A stretch of DNA of 64,000 nt from Paracentrotus lividus (taxonomy: Eukaryota > Echinodermata > Echinoidea > Camarodonta > Echinidae), in assembly GCA_940671915.1 (NCBI GenBank), contig CALNVZ010003435.1, positions 14,721,744-14,785,743 on the forward strand. Direction: 5' to 3'. Made by a program: the position numbers and the translations under genes. The stretch's first letter is position 1. Every line of letters begins with the position of its first letter. Of this stretch, positions 11,301 through 23,446 are shown in pieces. The notes beneath the pieces were generated by a model, which saw nothing but the letters and a program-made list of their open reading frames with translations, ran no database searches and was not told where the DNA came from.

Positions 11301-14300
11301 TATAATGTGCTGCTTTGACTGGCAAGCTTTCATGTTGTCAAAAACAGACTTGGATTAATACATACATTTTTTTTTTAATATTAGGAAACAGTTCTATTCA
11401 TTGAAAGCTCACCGATTGTATAAATACATTATTTACTAGAGAAGATATCTTATGTATGTATTTATTTATTTATCGATTTGTTTTCATTTATTTATTTCTT
11501 CAATACGTATCTTTCAGGTTGCCATGTCGTCGATGTATAGTGATTGGGAATGGAGGTTTAATGAAAGGGGCGCAGCTAGGCAGTCAAATCGATAAATATG
11601 ATGCTGTATTCAGGTAATTGTCATATAAGGATTATGATTATAATGTTTATTATTACGATTATGACATCGATATGATTATAATAGATCATTAGTTTCAACA
11701 TTCAACACGTGCTTATGTGCACGACCTATGATTAGAATCACTGATATTATTGATGATGATGATGATGCTGATGATGGTGATGAAGGTGATGTTATGGATG
11801 ATGATAGTTGTGATGATTGTAACGATGTGAATCCTTCTGATTTGGTGAGGATGACAATGATAAATGTGATCAATAGGCGCTCATGGCGACGATGACATAA
11901 TATATATTTATGATTAATGATTAATCATCGCTTTTATAATTCATATCATGAGTATGATCATATTGGTATTGATATGATGGTGATGGTGATGATGACGATG
12001 TCAATAATAGTTATGATTGTGGGGGCAACTGCCCCATCCCCCTAATGAAAAATAAGGATAACGACTTCCATAATTACGACGTACATGTATAACTCTTTCA
12101 TTTGAACAGTTAGAAGGCGAGCCCATCAAAATTGGCTTACGTTGTATTTAGCCCTACCCTATAATCATGAGTTTATTTCTTGAATAGAATTTCATTGTGT
12201 AACATGTATTTATTTAATTTAAAAAGAATGGAAAGTTCAGGTTCTTTTTGACTTAACTATGTCTTTTACTCCACTAGCTCTCCTTTATCGGATAAGCAGT
12301 TCCAGCCGTTCTTGTTTTTTTTTTTTTTTGCCTGTATTTATTTAATTGTGATCATACTGTTATTAAATGGAAACCAATAAATCAAATTAAATCAAAATTA
12401 AAATATTAATTATTAACACCTAATAGAGATCATCAAAATAAAAGATGCATTGGTACACACAGAGAAATTAGTTATAAAAGTCTTTTAGGTTTTGTAAAAA
12501 GGAACTGATATAAATTCCATCCATGTACAATTTACATACACATTATGGTTTTCATCGGTTCTCATTTTACAAAGCCTAAAAGATTTTTGTAAAAATGTAT
12601 GTGTGTGTACTTCTATCTTCTTTAAACTGTAGATTGAATACTGCGCCTGTAAAGGGATACGAATCGGACGTCGGTTCAAAGACCACTATACGATTGGTCT
12701 ATCCGGAGAGTTCTGTTCTTAGTCCCGAGGTCTATGCTGAGGGCTGGACCCTGGTCGTCATAGCTTTCAAAACACTCGACCTCCGGTGGATCGATTACGT
12801 CATCGAGGGGCGCAACTTGGTAAGAATAGTTTACATCTTTTTAATTTTAATAATATTTTACAAAATTGAAAGATTATATTATCCAACTTAAACGAAATAA
12901 TAACAGGCGCGGATCCAAGGTTTCAATTTGAATAGATTCTGCAGGCCCAATTTTCTGGGGACAATAGCGGCTCTGTTATATTTTGCCATGGATCAATACT
13001 TTTATTTGTGTGATGTCAGACTGGGTCCACTACTGGAATAATGTATCTTGCTGTATGGTTCGAAAACCTCCTTTTGAGAGCCGGGTTATACACAGTAAAC
13101 CTATCGAAAATACCAATGGAAAATTTCGCTCAAATACAATAATTATGATTCAATCAAAAAGGTGAGTGAAGTTGTACTTATTCAGTATTTACAAACCTAA
13201 TATACATAAACGATAGGGCCAGGATTTGAAATTAGAGGGAGTGCATTTATTTTTTTTCTCCCCAAAACCATTACATTTTCTGAATTTTCTGAGGAGAGAT
13301 CTGCGCTCCTCAATGACTTGTGTCATTCTTAAATAGTAGAGAGCGCCCAATACATTCCCGCTCTACCCCACTGGATTAGAATATAAAAAAAAAACAACAA
13401 CACAATATTATGATAAATAATCCATTACTGGCTTTATAATCAAATTTTAATTCCATTGATTATAATTGAATTATTTAATAAATCTTTTTTTATTTCAGAG
13501 CAAGCTAGCAGGTTTCTGGCACCCAACAGCAAAGTTTGTGCCCAAACCAAAGAAAGATCTGCGCCTCTTTAATCCAGAGATCTTAGCAGAACTCTCTTCA
13601 AGTCTTATCGGGATGAAGCTGGGTAAAGGCAAGATGGATAAGGTAAAAAAAGATTTTTCATATATATTTTTAAAGCGTTTTCTCTTTGTATATACAGGAC
13701 AAGATAATTTTTTATTTCAATTTTGAATCGAACTCCTTCCCCGGCGTCTCTTATTATTTTCTTTCATTTTGCTAATTCATTTGGTTAATTAATGAATTAA
13801 ATACATGCTTACTTCAATGAGCTTTTGGTGAAAACGGTTGTTGAAAGTTAGGCCGACGAAATAATTTCCAAAGTTTATCAGTTTATTGAGCACATTTACA
13901 GTATATAGTATGGTAGTTATCCCATGATATGTTTTATTGATGCTTTTTATACTTATATTTCCCAATGCTTTGGTTTTATTCTTCAAGGTTTTATTACCTT
14001 GGCCCTTTTATGGTGGTATCTCACTTCGCGGAGACGTCTCTGCGACTCGGACACTCAAACACGTCTCCGATACTTTGTTCTGTCACGGAGACGTCTCTGA
14101 GACGTTTCCGCAACAAGTTTCAAAACCGTTTCAAACTCGTCTCAAAGTAGTCCCAAGTCCGTCTTAAATCCGTCTCACGGCAAGTGAGATACCACCATTA
14201 GAGTTTAGTGTTAGTCAGTGTGAGTGTGATAAATTTTGCGTTAATCATGTTAATGAATTGACAGGGTCTGGAACCTCGAATCTTGTGATAGAGTTATTCC

Positions 14301-14604
14301 AGAGATGCAAGGAAATGAGTCCCACTAATCTATATCCTACCTCAATTCCCTGCAGAACGTACCGACCACGGGTTCATTGGCCATTATGGTGGCACTCCGG
14401 TTCTGTGACGAGGTCTCCGTCGCGGGCTTCGGCTACGATCTCAAGCGTCCCGATGCTCCGATCCACTACTACAGCAACGAGAAGATGAAGGCCATCTCAT
14501 CGTCATGGACGCATAACATCGACCCCGAGAAGAAAATGCTGCAAAGGCTGGTCGAACAGGGTATCGTACACGACCTCACAGGAGGTCTTCGTAAGCGCAT
14601 GTGA
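5306..14604 (+). CDS. ST3GAL-like: ST3Gal-like beta-galactoside alpha-2,3-sialyltransferase, seven-exon gene
   Basis: This is a Golgi type II membrane glycosyltransferase of family GT29, expected to move sialic acid from CMP-sialic acid to terminal galactose on glycans. I joined exons 5306(or 5404)-5541, 7947-8116, 8934-8997, 11518-11613, 12633-12819, 13499-13642 and 14356-14604. Every intron is GT..AG and the phases agree (2,1,2,2,0,0), giving 382 codons including TGA when started at 5306. That length is normal for the family. Visible signatures are motif L beginning PCRRCIVIGNGG and continuing across an intron into RLNTAPVKGYESDVGSKTT, motif S (TGSLAIMVALRFCDEVSVAG), motif III (HYYSNEK) and motif VS (SSWTHNIDPEK). 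The L and S cysteines normally form the conserved disulfide. WTHNI near the C-terminus is closest to the ST3Gal3/4/6 branch, but I cannot fix the orthologue. The start is the uncertain part. Several MITEs sit in the introns, and AATAAA at 15231 is a possible polyadenylation signal. Confidence 0.9.
5555..5690. repeat. CT-rich degenerate tandem repeat
   Basis: The unit ctctatctttatctactc recurs with variants (ccatatctgtatctatctct, ctttatctggatctctctc) in the intron just after the first recognised sialyltransferase exon. Confidence 0.7.
5693..5949. mobile_element. Inverted-repeat MITE in sialyltransferase intron
   Basis: The left end gttgacatcggcgttaccct pairs with the right end (reverse) gttgacatcggcgtcatccc. 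The pairing continues through aggtaatgaatagaag. It is about 257 bp long. Confidence 0.75.
6454..7308. mobile_element. Long MITE with ~43 bp terminal inverted repeats
   Basis: The left end aagggcctgtcccacagaag continues through gcgatcgttgtggcgacaac and is mirrored exactly or nearly so at the right end. The interior has several gcgacaa/ttgtcgc motifs. It is about 855 bp and carries no transposase. The near-perfect ends suggest recent activity. Confidence 0.85.
7947..8116 (+). CDS. Sialyltransferase exon: stem to start of catalytic domain
   Basis: The acceptor is gcctcgtcag and the donor GTACGT at 8117. It encodes a stretch with CKPKRATNRMENLFGEMF, a possible N-glycosylation site (NSS) and YPLPFGFREV. 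The PFG(I/F)R-type sequence is typical of the start of the ST3Gal catalytic domain. A second GT (gtaaaa at 8126) would put the frame wrong for the next exon, so the donor at 8117 is preferred. Confidence 0.85.
8282..8355. repeat. (TA)n microsatellite
   Basis: A long TA run with short interruptions. Confidence 0.95.
8934..8997 (+). CDS. Sialyltransferase exon: spacer before motif L
   Basis: This short 64-base exon lies between ttgctaacag and GTAAGT, with phases 1 in and 2 out. It encodes EGAARGVLQKLPNTGLPEEI, matching the helix and LP-rich loop that precede motif L in ST3Gal enzymes. It is supported mainly by frame continuity with both neighbours. Confidence 0.8.
9680..10358. repeat. CpG-rich dispersed repeat, first block
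   Basis: Contains gacgcacgcgcggaaattg, cgcgcaaaacgcgcgcacgg and cttgaaatggcctgaaacat. Related wording recurs at 10780-10950 (cttgaaatgcttaaaatgac, gcgcgcgcatta). The TTAA element at 10359-10734 separates the two blocks. Confidence 0.5.
10359..10734. mobile_element. piggyBac-like MITE with TTAA target duplication
   Basis: Both borders are TTAA. The left terminus gccagcgcacacattgcgat is mirrored as gcccagcgcacacattgcga at the right. Inner repeats gcactgcgatccgattgc and tgcaatcgcatcgca occur several times in both orientations. It is 376 bp with no transposase, so it would need one supplied in trans. Antisense open frames across it are artefacts of the repeats. Confidence 0.85.
11518..11613 (+). 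CDS. Sialyltransferase exon: first half of sialyl motif L
   Basis: The acceptor is atctttcag and the donor GTAATT. It encodes LPCRRCIVIGNGGLMKGAQL then GSQIDKYDAVFR, the donor-binding (CMP-sialic acid) motif L. It carries the conserved cysteine and GNGG. The intron interrupts the arginine codon before LNTAP. Confidence 0.93.
11740..11830. repeat. GAT-rich trinucleotide tract
   Basis: Interrupted gatgatgat/ggtgatga repeats in the sialyltransferase intron after the first motif L exon. Confidence 0.85.
12633..12819 (+). CDS. Sialyltransferase exon: second half of motif L and linker
   Basis: The acceptor is aaactgtag and the donor GTAAGA. It encodes LNTAPVKGYESDVGSKTT, completing motif L, then IRLVYPESS and an AFKTLDLRWID segment that is characteristic of ST3Gal3/4-type enzymes. 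Confidence 0.93.
13499..13642 (+). CDS. Sialyltransferase exon: linker between motifs L and S
   Basis: This is a 48-codon phase-0 exon between tttatttcag and GTAAAA. It encodes KLAGFWHPTAKFVPKP and LRLFNPEILAEL. The FW.P and R.(L/F)NP features occupy the place where ST3Gal enzymes have a conserved FW and NP. Confidence 0.9.
14010..14198. mobile_element. MITE in last sialyltransferase intron
   Basis: The left end atggtggtatctcacttcgc is mirrored at the right (atggtggtatctcacttgcc in reverse). Between them are variants of gacgtctctg and gtctc-rich direct repeats. It is about 189 bp and lies about 160 bp before the last exon. Confidence 0.8.
14356..14604 (+). CDS. Sialyltransferase last exon: motifs S, III, VS and stop
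   Basis: The acceptor is ttccctgcag, and an in-frame TGA lies at 14602-14604. It encodes TTGSLAIMVALRFCDEVSVA (motif S, donor and acceptor binding, second disulfide cysteine), IHYYSNEKM (motif III) and WTHNIDPEKKM (motif VS, with the catalytic His and Glu). It ends HDLTGGLRKRM. The basic C-terminal tail is a few residues longer than usual. Confidence 0.95.
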   Translation, partial: NVPTTGSLAIMVALRFCDEVSVAGFGYDLKRPDAPIHYYSNEKMKAISSSWTHNIDPEKKMLQRLVEQGIVHDLTGGLRKRM

Positions 14605-17267
14605 CCTTAGTCCGTAAAAGTATTTATATATATAGTTCATAGTTGCAAAGTTGTTTGTAAAGATGGCGTCACACTGTCCCGAAGTTGAGTTAAGGTGGAC
14701 ACACGAAATATGAAATGTTAGGGTTCGCGCGAAGTTAGTCCCGAACTTGGTCAACAGCCGAGCCAAAACAAGAACGATGTATTCAATTCAACTTTATTTT
14801 TGCATGCAGAAGGTTACAATGGCACTCGAACAACACACGAAGGGTACAGGAATGGCCCGATGCTTTGGTGATCAGAGCAAAATGTGAAATTTTCCATGAT
14901 TGTGTGTCCATCCTTCAACTTCTCAACTTCGGCACGATGTGACGCGCTCTTTCTACCCTCGAAATCGAAACATTCCCCTTCGTGTACTATCATTGACTGT
15001 TTCTACAGATATTTAGCTTAATCGTAAAAGGTTAGGGGGGATTCAGCCCCTAGCACGGTTCGCGAGTCTGTCCTCAACGTTAATACTCAGGTAGTTGGTG
15101 GCACGATGTTTCGTGGCTTTACTCTTTCGAACCTCGCGCAAATCTTGAGACGAAATGTGAGACATTCATTTCGTACACAAATGTAATTTTGTGTACAAAT
15201 CGAATACAAATTGTGTTTCATGTCAATGTTAATAAAAGTATGATTATTTCATCAACATCTTACAAAATAAATACAAATTTAACAGCTTCGGAGCTTTATT
15301 TAATCAATGAGAGCAATGTGTAGATTAATTCATTAATAAATAAATTATTGCGTAGTATTATAGGCCCCTACACCATTTTGTAGATTATGTCTTGGCTAAC
15401 ATTGTGCGTTCCAATTTGTGTACCCATCGCTTATTTGACATGTTTGATTGACTATCGAAATCTCGGGGGTGGGGAGGGGGTGGAATCCATGAGATGACCC
15501 GAAATTCTCTATGAATAAACATAATTTGAAAGATATGACAGGAAAAAAATAAAATGTTCCTGGCACAGAAAATGTTGCTTAATGTAACATGAAAATCGTT
15601 GCATCTTCGTAACCTATTGCTTGGAAGAACTCGTTATGGATGGGGAAGTAGGCTGCATAAAAACTTTGTCAGGATGAAACATACACAGGATTATTGTTTC
15701 TAAGAGATTTTAAATAAATGATAAATTGATTAGTTATTTTCTTATTTTCACTCTAAATCATAATGTGCCTTTTAATTGTGGTTTATGAAGGATTTACTGA
15801 CACATTCCTACCAAATAATCGCCGGCTATTATGAGTTAACCAAATTGCCAATCTGTTTAATGTGAAATAAACTTTTATGATGCAATAATTTACTCGTCGC
15901 AGGTCAACAAAAACACATGCCTGGACCAGGTGCTTGCCTTAAAAATCCTTATGGACAATCAGGCCGATATGTGATAAATATAATATACCACGCCCATAAA
16001 ATTGGACCTTCTATTTCATTGAGCGTATGTGAACTTTTAATTTAATTTCTTTCAAACAGTACTCGTGACATAGTTGTATATAGAAAATGGTAACTTAATA
16101 TTTGTGTAGATTAATATCTTGTCTTTGAAAAGTACCCAAGCATATTATCGAATGAATCGGTTTCAATTCTGAAAGGGGAGTCCGCTTTCATATGTTTTGT
16201 ATGCATGGAGGTGCCATTCTATAGGTGGTTTGAAAAAAAATTTGAAAAAAAGTTCGTTATATTCAACGGTGATCAAAGTCGCGTGTGCCTTTTTTTTTTT
16301 TTTTTTTAAAGAGTTGTGATCGACAAACAAAACTGTTTCAGAAATATCTGAAACCCATGGGCGGAACATACCTACCTGACGCAAGCCTTTAATTTGGACA
16401 TTGCCTGTAAATACATTTCAGTGGTAGTATTACCACTCCCTACTGCATTGACCAATCAAAATAATCGTACCATCTATAATGCGTGACTGACAATTTTTCT
16501 GATTGGTTAATTACATTATGCGATTCTTGGAACTACATTATGAATACAGTCAAAAGCGTTAACTTCATTCCTATTCGTTTCGTACATATGGATAAAATCC
16601 ATAAATAATCAAGACTTCATTGTGTAAAGTGTGCCTTGATTTCTTTTTGTTTTTATAGAGATCGTATGTATAGTTTACTTGAATATAAGCGGATGATAAA
16701 ATAATATTTGTCCAAATTTATGTCAATACATTTTATTTTCAATGTATATTCAATAATATATTAAATATTGTTCGTGATAAATTTGAGAATGTTGGAAACT
16801 TTTGCAGGGATAGCTTACATGTCTGTTTAATGGACGTTTGTGCCTCTAAGTCTATATCATTCTTTTAAAGAAGGTAGCACATTATTGCACTGATCTTAGA
16901 AAAGTTTAACATGGTAATAAAACATCAGAAATGTTTTAGAATCCATATCTGTATGGATTTATATGCAATATTTTTATGCTTGTTTTTTTTTTTCTAATTG
17001 ACTTTTTTTCCTATCAACTCTTACTATGCAGGATATGTAAGAATCGTTTTTAATCAGTAAAATGTGTTTATTTCCTCGTGTATTCATTATGGTCACCACT
17101 ATGCTGTCACTAAATCATCCTGAAATTTTTATACGTTTGCAAGAAGTAATTTTAAATATTATATTTTAGATTTAAATATTTGTAAGTTTATTCATTTTTA
17201 AAGAGCATTAATGTCATCCTTTTTTTTCTTTGTGGCGGACATTTTCTAATGTTTTCCATCAAATTGT

Positions 17268-17310
<43 letters not shown>

Positions 17311-18955
17311 ACGAGAGATGAATGGGTAATTTAATTTTGTTAATCATATCATAAATTACAATTACCTTTCAAAAGTAAAGTCTGGTAGGTCATAATTTAT
17401 TATAGATTAGCGGTTCATACGTTTATGTACAAAATAGTAATATAGGCGAAAATAGTAATATAATACGAAAAATCCAAGTGCCAAAATTTAGTTATGTTTA
17501 GCACCGGAATTAATTTGAATATCTGAAAGAGGTACGTTATGTAGAAAATTGATGTCAATATGCCGTATTTCTCCTTCAGCATTTCTAATGGCAGTAAAAT
17601 AAAGAGAGAGAGAGAGAGAGAGTTAGAGAGTGAAATACCAAAATATGAATACATCTCAAATTTGCCAAGCTATGATTGTTGACTGAAATAGTGAAAAGAA
17701 GTGATGTCATTTCATGAAGTATGTTTTTACTGTACATATGATGTGGAAAATATATTCTATGATCTTTTATTGCACTTTTAGCCTAGATGGATATATTGTT
17801 CATGGTAAAGCTTTTACAATCTACTGTATAAAATACAACTTGTTCTTTCATATATTTATGAATATATTTGAATTGAGAAGGTTTTTATTATGTAATCGTG
17901 GTTGGCGTTGTATTGAAAATGTGTTGTAGCTATCAAATGAGGCTGAGATATATAGGGCTATACATTTCTTTAGAATTATAAATGTTTCTTTGTTTTGTTT
18001 TATATATATTTTAATATCTCGAGCCATTTTTGAGTGTTGAAGAATTACATGTATGAAAAAATTCAGTCAGTCTGTTTTTGTTATATGCAGCGAATTTCGA
18101 TAATTCATGATCATGATGATTATGCTTTAAAATGTCGGTCGAAACCAAGTTCGTGTATCAATACCAATAAAATAATGTAATATTGGTTTCGCTTATATTT
18201 CGAGATAAAACGTATCGACTGCAGTCAAAAATTGCCTTGGTTATGCGATCCCAAGTACTTATAAAACATCTATACACGAAAACTCGTTGAATTTACAATA
18301 ATTGAAAAATTTCATAATACGACTACATGTATACTTGAGAACAAGGATCGAGATAAGATGATATTTGTGAATGTCTATACTTTTTTCTTCCTTTTTACAG
18401 TTTTTTTTCTACTTGGTATTTTCGTTGAACCAAACAATAATACTTAAAGTTTTACTTGTTTTCCAGTTTTAATTTATAATTTTGCTTAAGAAGTAGTTTC
18501 AAACCACTGAACTTGTTTCCCCAATGTGTTTTTAAGACCGTGCCATCGTTGTTAATGTTGTTAACGTGTTCATAGAAATACGGCTTGTGCCTTTACTCAT
18601 TAGGGTTGTCAGTGTGTATGAAGTTGTCTGCTTCACAATAACATTAAATACTCTTTCATTTCTATAGAAACTTTTAGTGTGCAGGATTTGTTTTTTTATC
18701 ATTAATGTTTCTGTGTCAGATATTCATGCAACTGTGCTGACTTTCGATGAGATACAGATGTATTTCACCCAGTCGTTCGTAGAGTTCCGAATGACTATGC
18801 AAACGACTAGAACATGTTCTTGGGTGTTTTACTAATCACATTCTGAATATTTTAACATAAGAATTGATCATCAATCGTTCAAAAAGTTGTTCGTAACTTT
18901 CGAACCACTTGGTGAAACACCGTATGAGGGAAACGGATGAGAAACTGATAGCGAG
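14605..18955. other. 3' flank of sialyltransferase and intergenic DNA
   Basis: The 3' untranslated region probably ends near AATAAA at 15231 or 15266. Beyond that is AT-rich DNA with a poly-A/poly-T patch (16289-16307), an A run of about 37 bases (17271-17307) and (GA)n at 17602-17621. No gene was recognised. Confidence 0.5.
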
Positions 18956-18959
18956 ATCT

Positions 18960-19098
18960 GGGGGGCATTTCATCAAAGGACTTGTCGGACGTTTTATCCG
19001 ACAAACTGTTATAAGCTACTGAAATGCTTGCATCTGATTGGATGAGAGCAAATTTGTCGGATAAAATATCCGACATGTCCTTTGATGAAATACCCCCC
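18960..19098. mobile_element. Short foldback MITE, ends GGGGGCATTTCATC
   Basis: The left end gggggcatttcatcaaagga pairs with the right end (reverse) gggggtatttcatcaaagga. ttgtcggacgttttatccgac also pairs with its partner. About 139 bp, almost all stem. Confidence 0.85.
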
Positions 19099-19132
19099 TG
19101 GCCCCTCTTTGACGTCTGTGCGTTTTCTCATG

Positions 19133-19815
19133 TACAGTCTGTGTCAAATAAAATGGTAAAACATTTTTTTTCAAGTATGAAGATTAATCACAAACTTGTA
19201 TTGTTTGGTGTAATCATAAAGCAAGAAAATCAGACCTTCTTCTGCAATTTTTTCATCAAATTTAGTGCTGTAATTTTTGAGATATTTTATAGATTTCTAC
19301 AATCAAGGAAAATCCATTTTTCGCACGCCGTCCCATTCCCTTGTGTAGGCTTTGCATAATAGCCATGAATTCAGCGCTCCAGAACTATAGAAGTGCGTAA
19401 TTTCGATTTGTTCCTCGTCGCACAAAATTTAGCATAGCTTTTGTTTTACGAAAGCCCATAATGCTACAGTCACACAGACACTTACGTATAGATACGTCCG
19501 GTTGCGTCCAAATATTATTTCATCTTCTATTCTATCATTTCTTATGTATTTCTTTGTTTTACTGGATGAACGAAATTATCAATATTTCCACTGCTATGAC
19601 GGGTAGGCATCAGTGGGGATCCGCAGAAAAGAAAATAATTTTTGGACGCATCGGGACGTAACTATACGTAAGTGTCTGTGTGACTGTAGCATTATACAGA
19701 ACAATGCGCATCAGCAACGAAAATCTTTTGGCTTTAATTTGGTACCACATACACACATTATTTGAAAATATTTCACACCTAATTTATTTTCCCCCCGACT
19801 GTACCATTTTTTCGA
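19133..19815. mobile_element. MITE family A, copy 2, with a nested element
   Basis: It follows the copy at 2104-2551 from tacagtctgtgtcaaataaa to gactgtaccatttttt. It is interrupted by a second element at 19461-19692. The extreme right terminus is lost. Confidence 0.8.
19461..19692. mobile_element. MITE family B, copy 1, nested in family A
   Basis: The left end atgctacagtcacacagaca continues cttacgtatag and is mirrored at the right end (gtgtctgtgtgactgtagca). Comparison with the uninterrupted copy at 2104-2551 defines the insertion clearly. It is about 232 bp. Confidence 0.85.
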
Positions 19816-20889
19816 TCCTCTCGCACACACCGCATTCAACAGGACGCTTTCTCCAGGTCAACTACCAAAGACACTCCTTTCTTTATCCCCCTCTCCTCTC
19901 CCCTTTTTCTTTTCCTTTTGAGCTCTCCTTTTCCACTCCCGTTTCTATTTTTCTCTTTTCCCCGGTATTTTCTCTCTTCTCTGTTCCGCATTCAATTTCA
20001 TTTCTGAAAAAGAAGAAGAGGGAAAAGTCGTTTTCGAGTAACAGCTGCGCATTTAATCTTTTTGGTGACAAACAAACTTGCATTTCATAATGACGCTGCT
20101 ATTTCATTGTGATTTTAATTTTCTTCTATCAGAAGAATCATAATGATAATAATAATAATAAATAAAAAAAAAAAAATAAATAAATAAAATATCACATGTT
20201 GCATGTCTTACGGACCTTCAGGGACACATCTAGTCTTAAGATATCATCTAATCGAGCCATCCATCCTAATTATTTGTACATCTTAATTACTTTATAATTT
20301 CAACCATTCTATAATTTTTTGTTTTACAAACATACAAAGGTAAATTCTTCATAATAATGAAAGGCATATAAATGCTTTCAGATAATATATCTGAGGTAAA
20401 TTACCAATTGGAATAAACCCACTATGACTAATGCCCGTTTCGTCCAATGTCCAATCCGTCTAATGTCCACTTTGTCTAATAACATTTAATTCCTGCTTTA
20501 AAAAAGAAAAGAAAATAGACCAAAGTACAATTAGACAATTTGAGTAATTGACAATTAGGCCAAGTATGTTTTATACGAAGAGGAAATTAGACCAAATTGT
20601 TAGTATTTAACAACTGAATCAGTTATATTCATTTTATTTATGCTTACCTGATTCGAACATATTGAATTCTCAGAAGAAATATATTGCATTGATTATAATT
20701 ACTTCAGAAACTGGTACTTATAAAATCATTCATATAGCAATTAAAAGATTCAAATAAAAAAAGACGCATGAATATGAATATAAATATAACCTTGAAAAAC
20801 GTATTTTAAACGCCATTTTTTTTTTCTATCAGCAAAATGGAGAGTTGATCACGAAATCAGCGATTTTGAAGCAATTTGGCCAATTTGAG

Positions 20890-23061
20890 GTAGGGGAGAC
20901 CAGGGACAATTGTAACACGGGGCAATTGTAACAAAGGCTCCCATCCCTAGCAGACACGTTACAAACTTAACCTGTGTACAGAACATGCGCATTTCATCGC
21001 TCCACATGCTGTTTTGAGCAGGAAAGTAATATCTCACACTACCCAATGTTTTTCTTCTGGACAAATATGTGGTTGAGCTATGGCTGTCATTTTTATAGAA
21101 ATTATATTCTTAGACCTGTATTTTGCTAAGGTTTCAACGATGAATAGCTTACCTAAGATAAAAAAAATATCTCTCCAAATATGGTTGCCCACCTCAGGGG
21201 CAATTGTAACAACACTGTTAACTAAGTACCTTTACCCTATACCTAGCCCCGGAACGCTGCACACGTACGTTCCTCCTTGGATCTTGGCGTGCGCAGCCAT
21301 ATTGTGCGGTGGTCACATGTTTGGATTTCCCTGGTCACATCACGTCTTAAGTGAAACGTTCACTCTCCACGCCATACACAATAGAAAGTCGTAGATAGAT
21401 GCAAGTTGTGTTGTGACCATCGCGGTCTATTGTCATATCTTGTGCGACGAAGGGTTCGTTCATTTATGTTCGTGTTTTTTTCATGCAACAAAATGACACT
21501 GAAAACAAAATAGTAAAAAAATCTGCAGAAATAACACAAAAGCGACAACGTTGTGAATATACACCTCTACTTTGGATATTGGTGTTTGAAATATACCAAT
21601 TAAACACACAATTGGGCGTTTCTATGGTCACTTTTAAGAGTGCTCAAAATGACGATTTATTTTTTTACTAAACCAAATATAGTAGAAATTATATGTGCTT
21701 TTATAAAATCATAATTTTGTAATACCTCTTCCCTTTTTGATATTTTGAAAAAAATATGAAATGTTAATTAGAAGTTAACAGAACCGATACCGTTGTTGGT
21801 TTAAGAGGGATAGTTTTTTTTTACTTAGGGACGCCACTTTGAAATCAGGTCAATTCTTCTCTTTTTTTACAAATAAAACCATAGATTCGTAACAAGTACA
21901 GTTTCATCATTATGTCAATCGTTTATTTATTATTTTAATGTTGATATCAATCATCGAAATTAGAATTTGGAGTGTTGAAATACAATGTATGTCTATGTTT
22001 CGTTGGATTAATGCTGCAGTAAACAGGAAAAAATTAATTAATATTGTATTGAAACTCGCAGAAAATAAATGTCATCGTGCCTTAAGAGGCTATATCGCCG
22101 CGACTATCGGCCAAGTTCTCCAGTCCCATTCCGGTGTTTGGTAATATTTCACGTGGGTTTCACATGTGATATTTCAGGATGTGTCTCCAAGTAAAAAAAA
22201 ACTATCCTTCTTAAACCAACAACGGTATCGGTTCAGGTAACTTCTAATTAACATTTCATATTTTTTTCGAAATATCAAAAAGGGTAGAGATATTGAAAAA
22301 CTATGATTTTATAACCCCAAAATTCGTCGTTTTGATCAGGCTTCCAAGATGCATAAATAACTGAGCGAAATAATTCCCAATTGTTTGTTGAATTAGTTTA
22401 TTTCATACACCAATCTCCAAATTCAAGATGCATATGCACCATTTTGCCACTTTTGATGTATTTCGGTGTTTTTTTTTTAAATTTTGCTGTCCAACTCGTT
22501 TCATCTGCTTGAGAAAAACATTACAACAAATTACCGACCGCTCGCGTTGCACACGAAAACTAGCGTGCGCGCGCACCTCAAACCAACATGGCGTCCTACG
22601 CCAGGAGAACACACAACCAATAGGCGAGAAACGTACGTGTGCAGCGCGCTGCCACAGCACTTACATAGCACGTATACTGCCGCAGTAACCACATGCTATG
22701 CATATAGCAAGTGGAAAATATAATGTAACTTGAGTCAAGCATTGTCATGTTTTATTATAATTAGCTTATGTGGTTAATGTTGTTTACATCTTTGATCTGT
22801 CAAGTGCATAGCTTTAATAAAGAAAAACAAAATGTTACAATTTCATGTGTTACAATTTCCCCGTGTTCTGGGGCAATTGTAACACTCGACCTCTTGTTTT
22901 GAAATGATAATAAATAGTTTTACTTAACCAAAACCTATTCATATGTCGAGCTAAGATATGCATATTTCGTTTCACTTAGTTTTAAGCAAGTGTTTAGCTA
23001 TAATAAAGTTGATAAGTCCATTTTGGAAAAAAGTGTTACAACTGTCCCAAGTCTCCCCTAC
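20890..23061. mobile_element. 2.2 kb element with ends GTAGGGGAGAC, containing inner foldback
   Basis: The left end gtaggggagaccagggacaa continues ttgtaacac and is mirrored by gtgttacaactgtcccaagt then ctcccctac at the right. An inner inverted repeat spans about 21560-22425: aaccgataccgttgttggtt near 21782 pairs with aaccaacaacggtatcggtt near 22215. A partial relative in the other orientation is at 63409-63720. No transposase frame was found. Confidence 0.7.
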
Positions 23062-23194
23062 AACAAAACTTTTCAACTTTCCACAACTCTCTTATTTCAT
23101 AATCGATTTTGATGTTATTCTTTAAAAAATGCTCATTGATTAGGCCTCAGTTGAAAAGCTTTGTTCCAAAAGGTACTTTATATGACAAAACATA

Positions 23195-23315
23195 TTAATA
23201 TACGCAATGAATGCACATCGTTGGCTAAGCACGCTCGACGAATGAGTAACGTTTGCGCAACGAATGCACATCGTGGGCTAAGCGCACTCGATGAATGAGT
23301 AACGCACACCCAGCG
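23195..23315. repeat. Two-unit tandem repeat of about 60 bp
   Basis: The unit gaatgcacatcgt.ggctaagc..ctcga.gaatgagtaacg occurs twice. Confidence 0.75.
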
Positions 23316-23446
23316 CATACTGCACTTTGGGCATGCGTCGTACATGTGACTGCACCATAAACATGATCAATAAATGCGTTTCTTTTCTTCTGAAATTACA
23401 AAAATACAAGTGAATCTCTGTAAATAAGCTCTTGATTGTCATTAAG

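Noticed and set aside
20890..23061. Autonomous transposon with its own transposase
   Set aside because: No open frame in the element shows transposase motifs, and the longest frames are fragments of inverted repeats.
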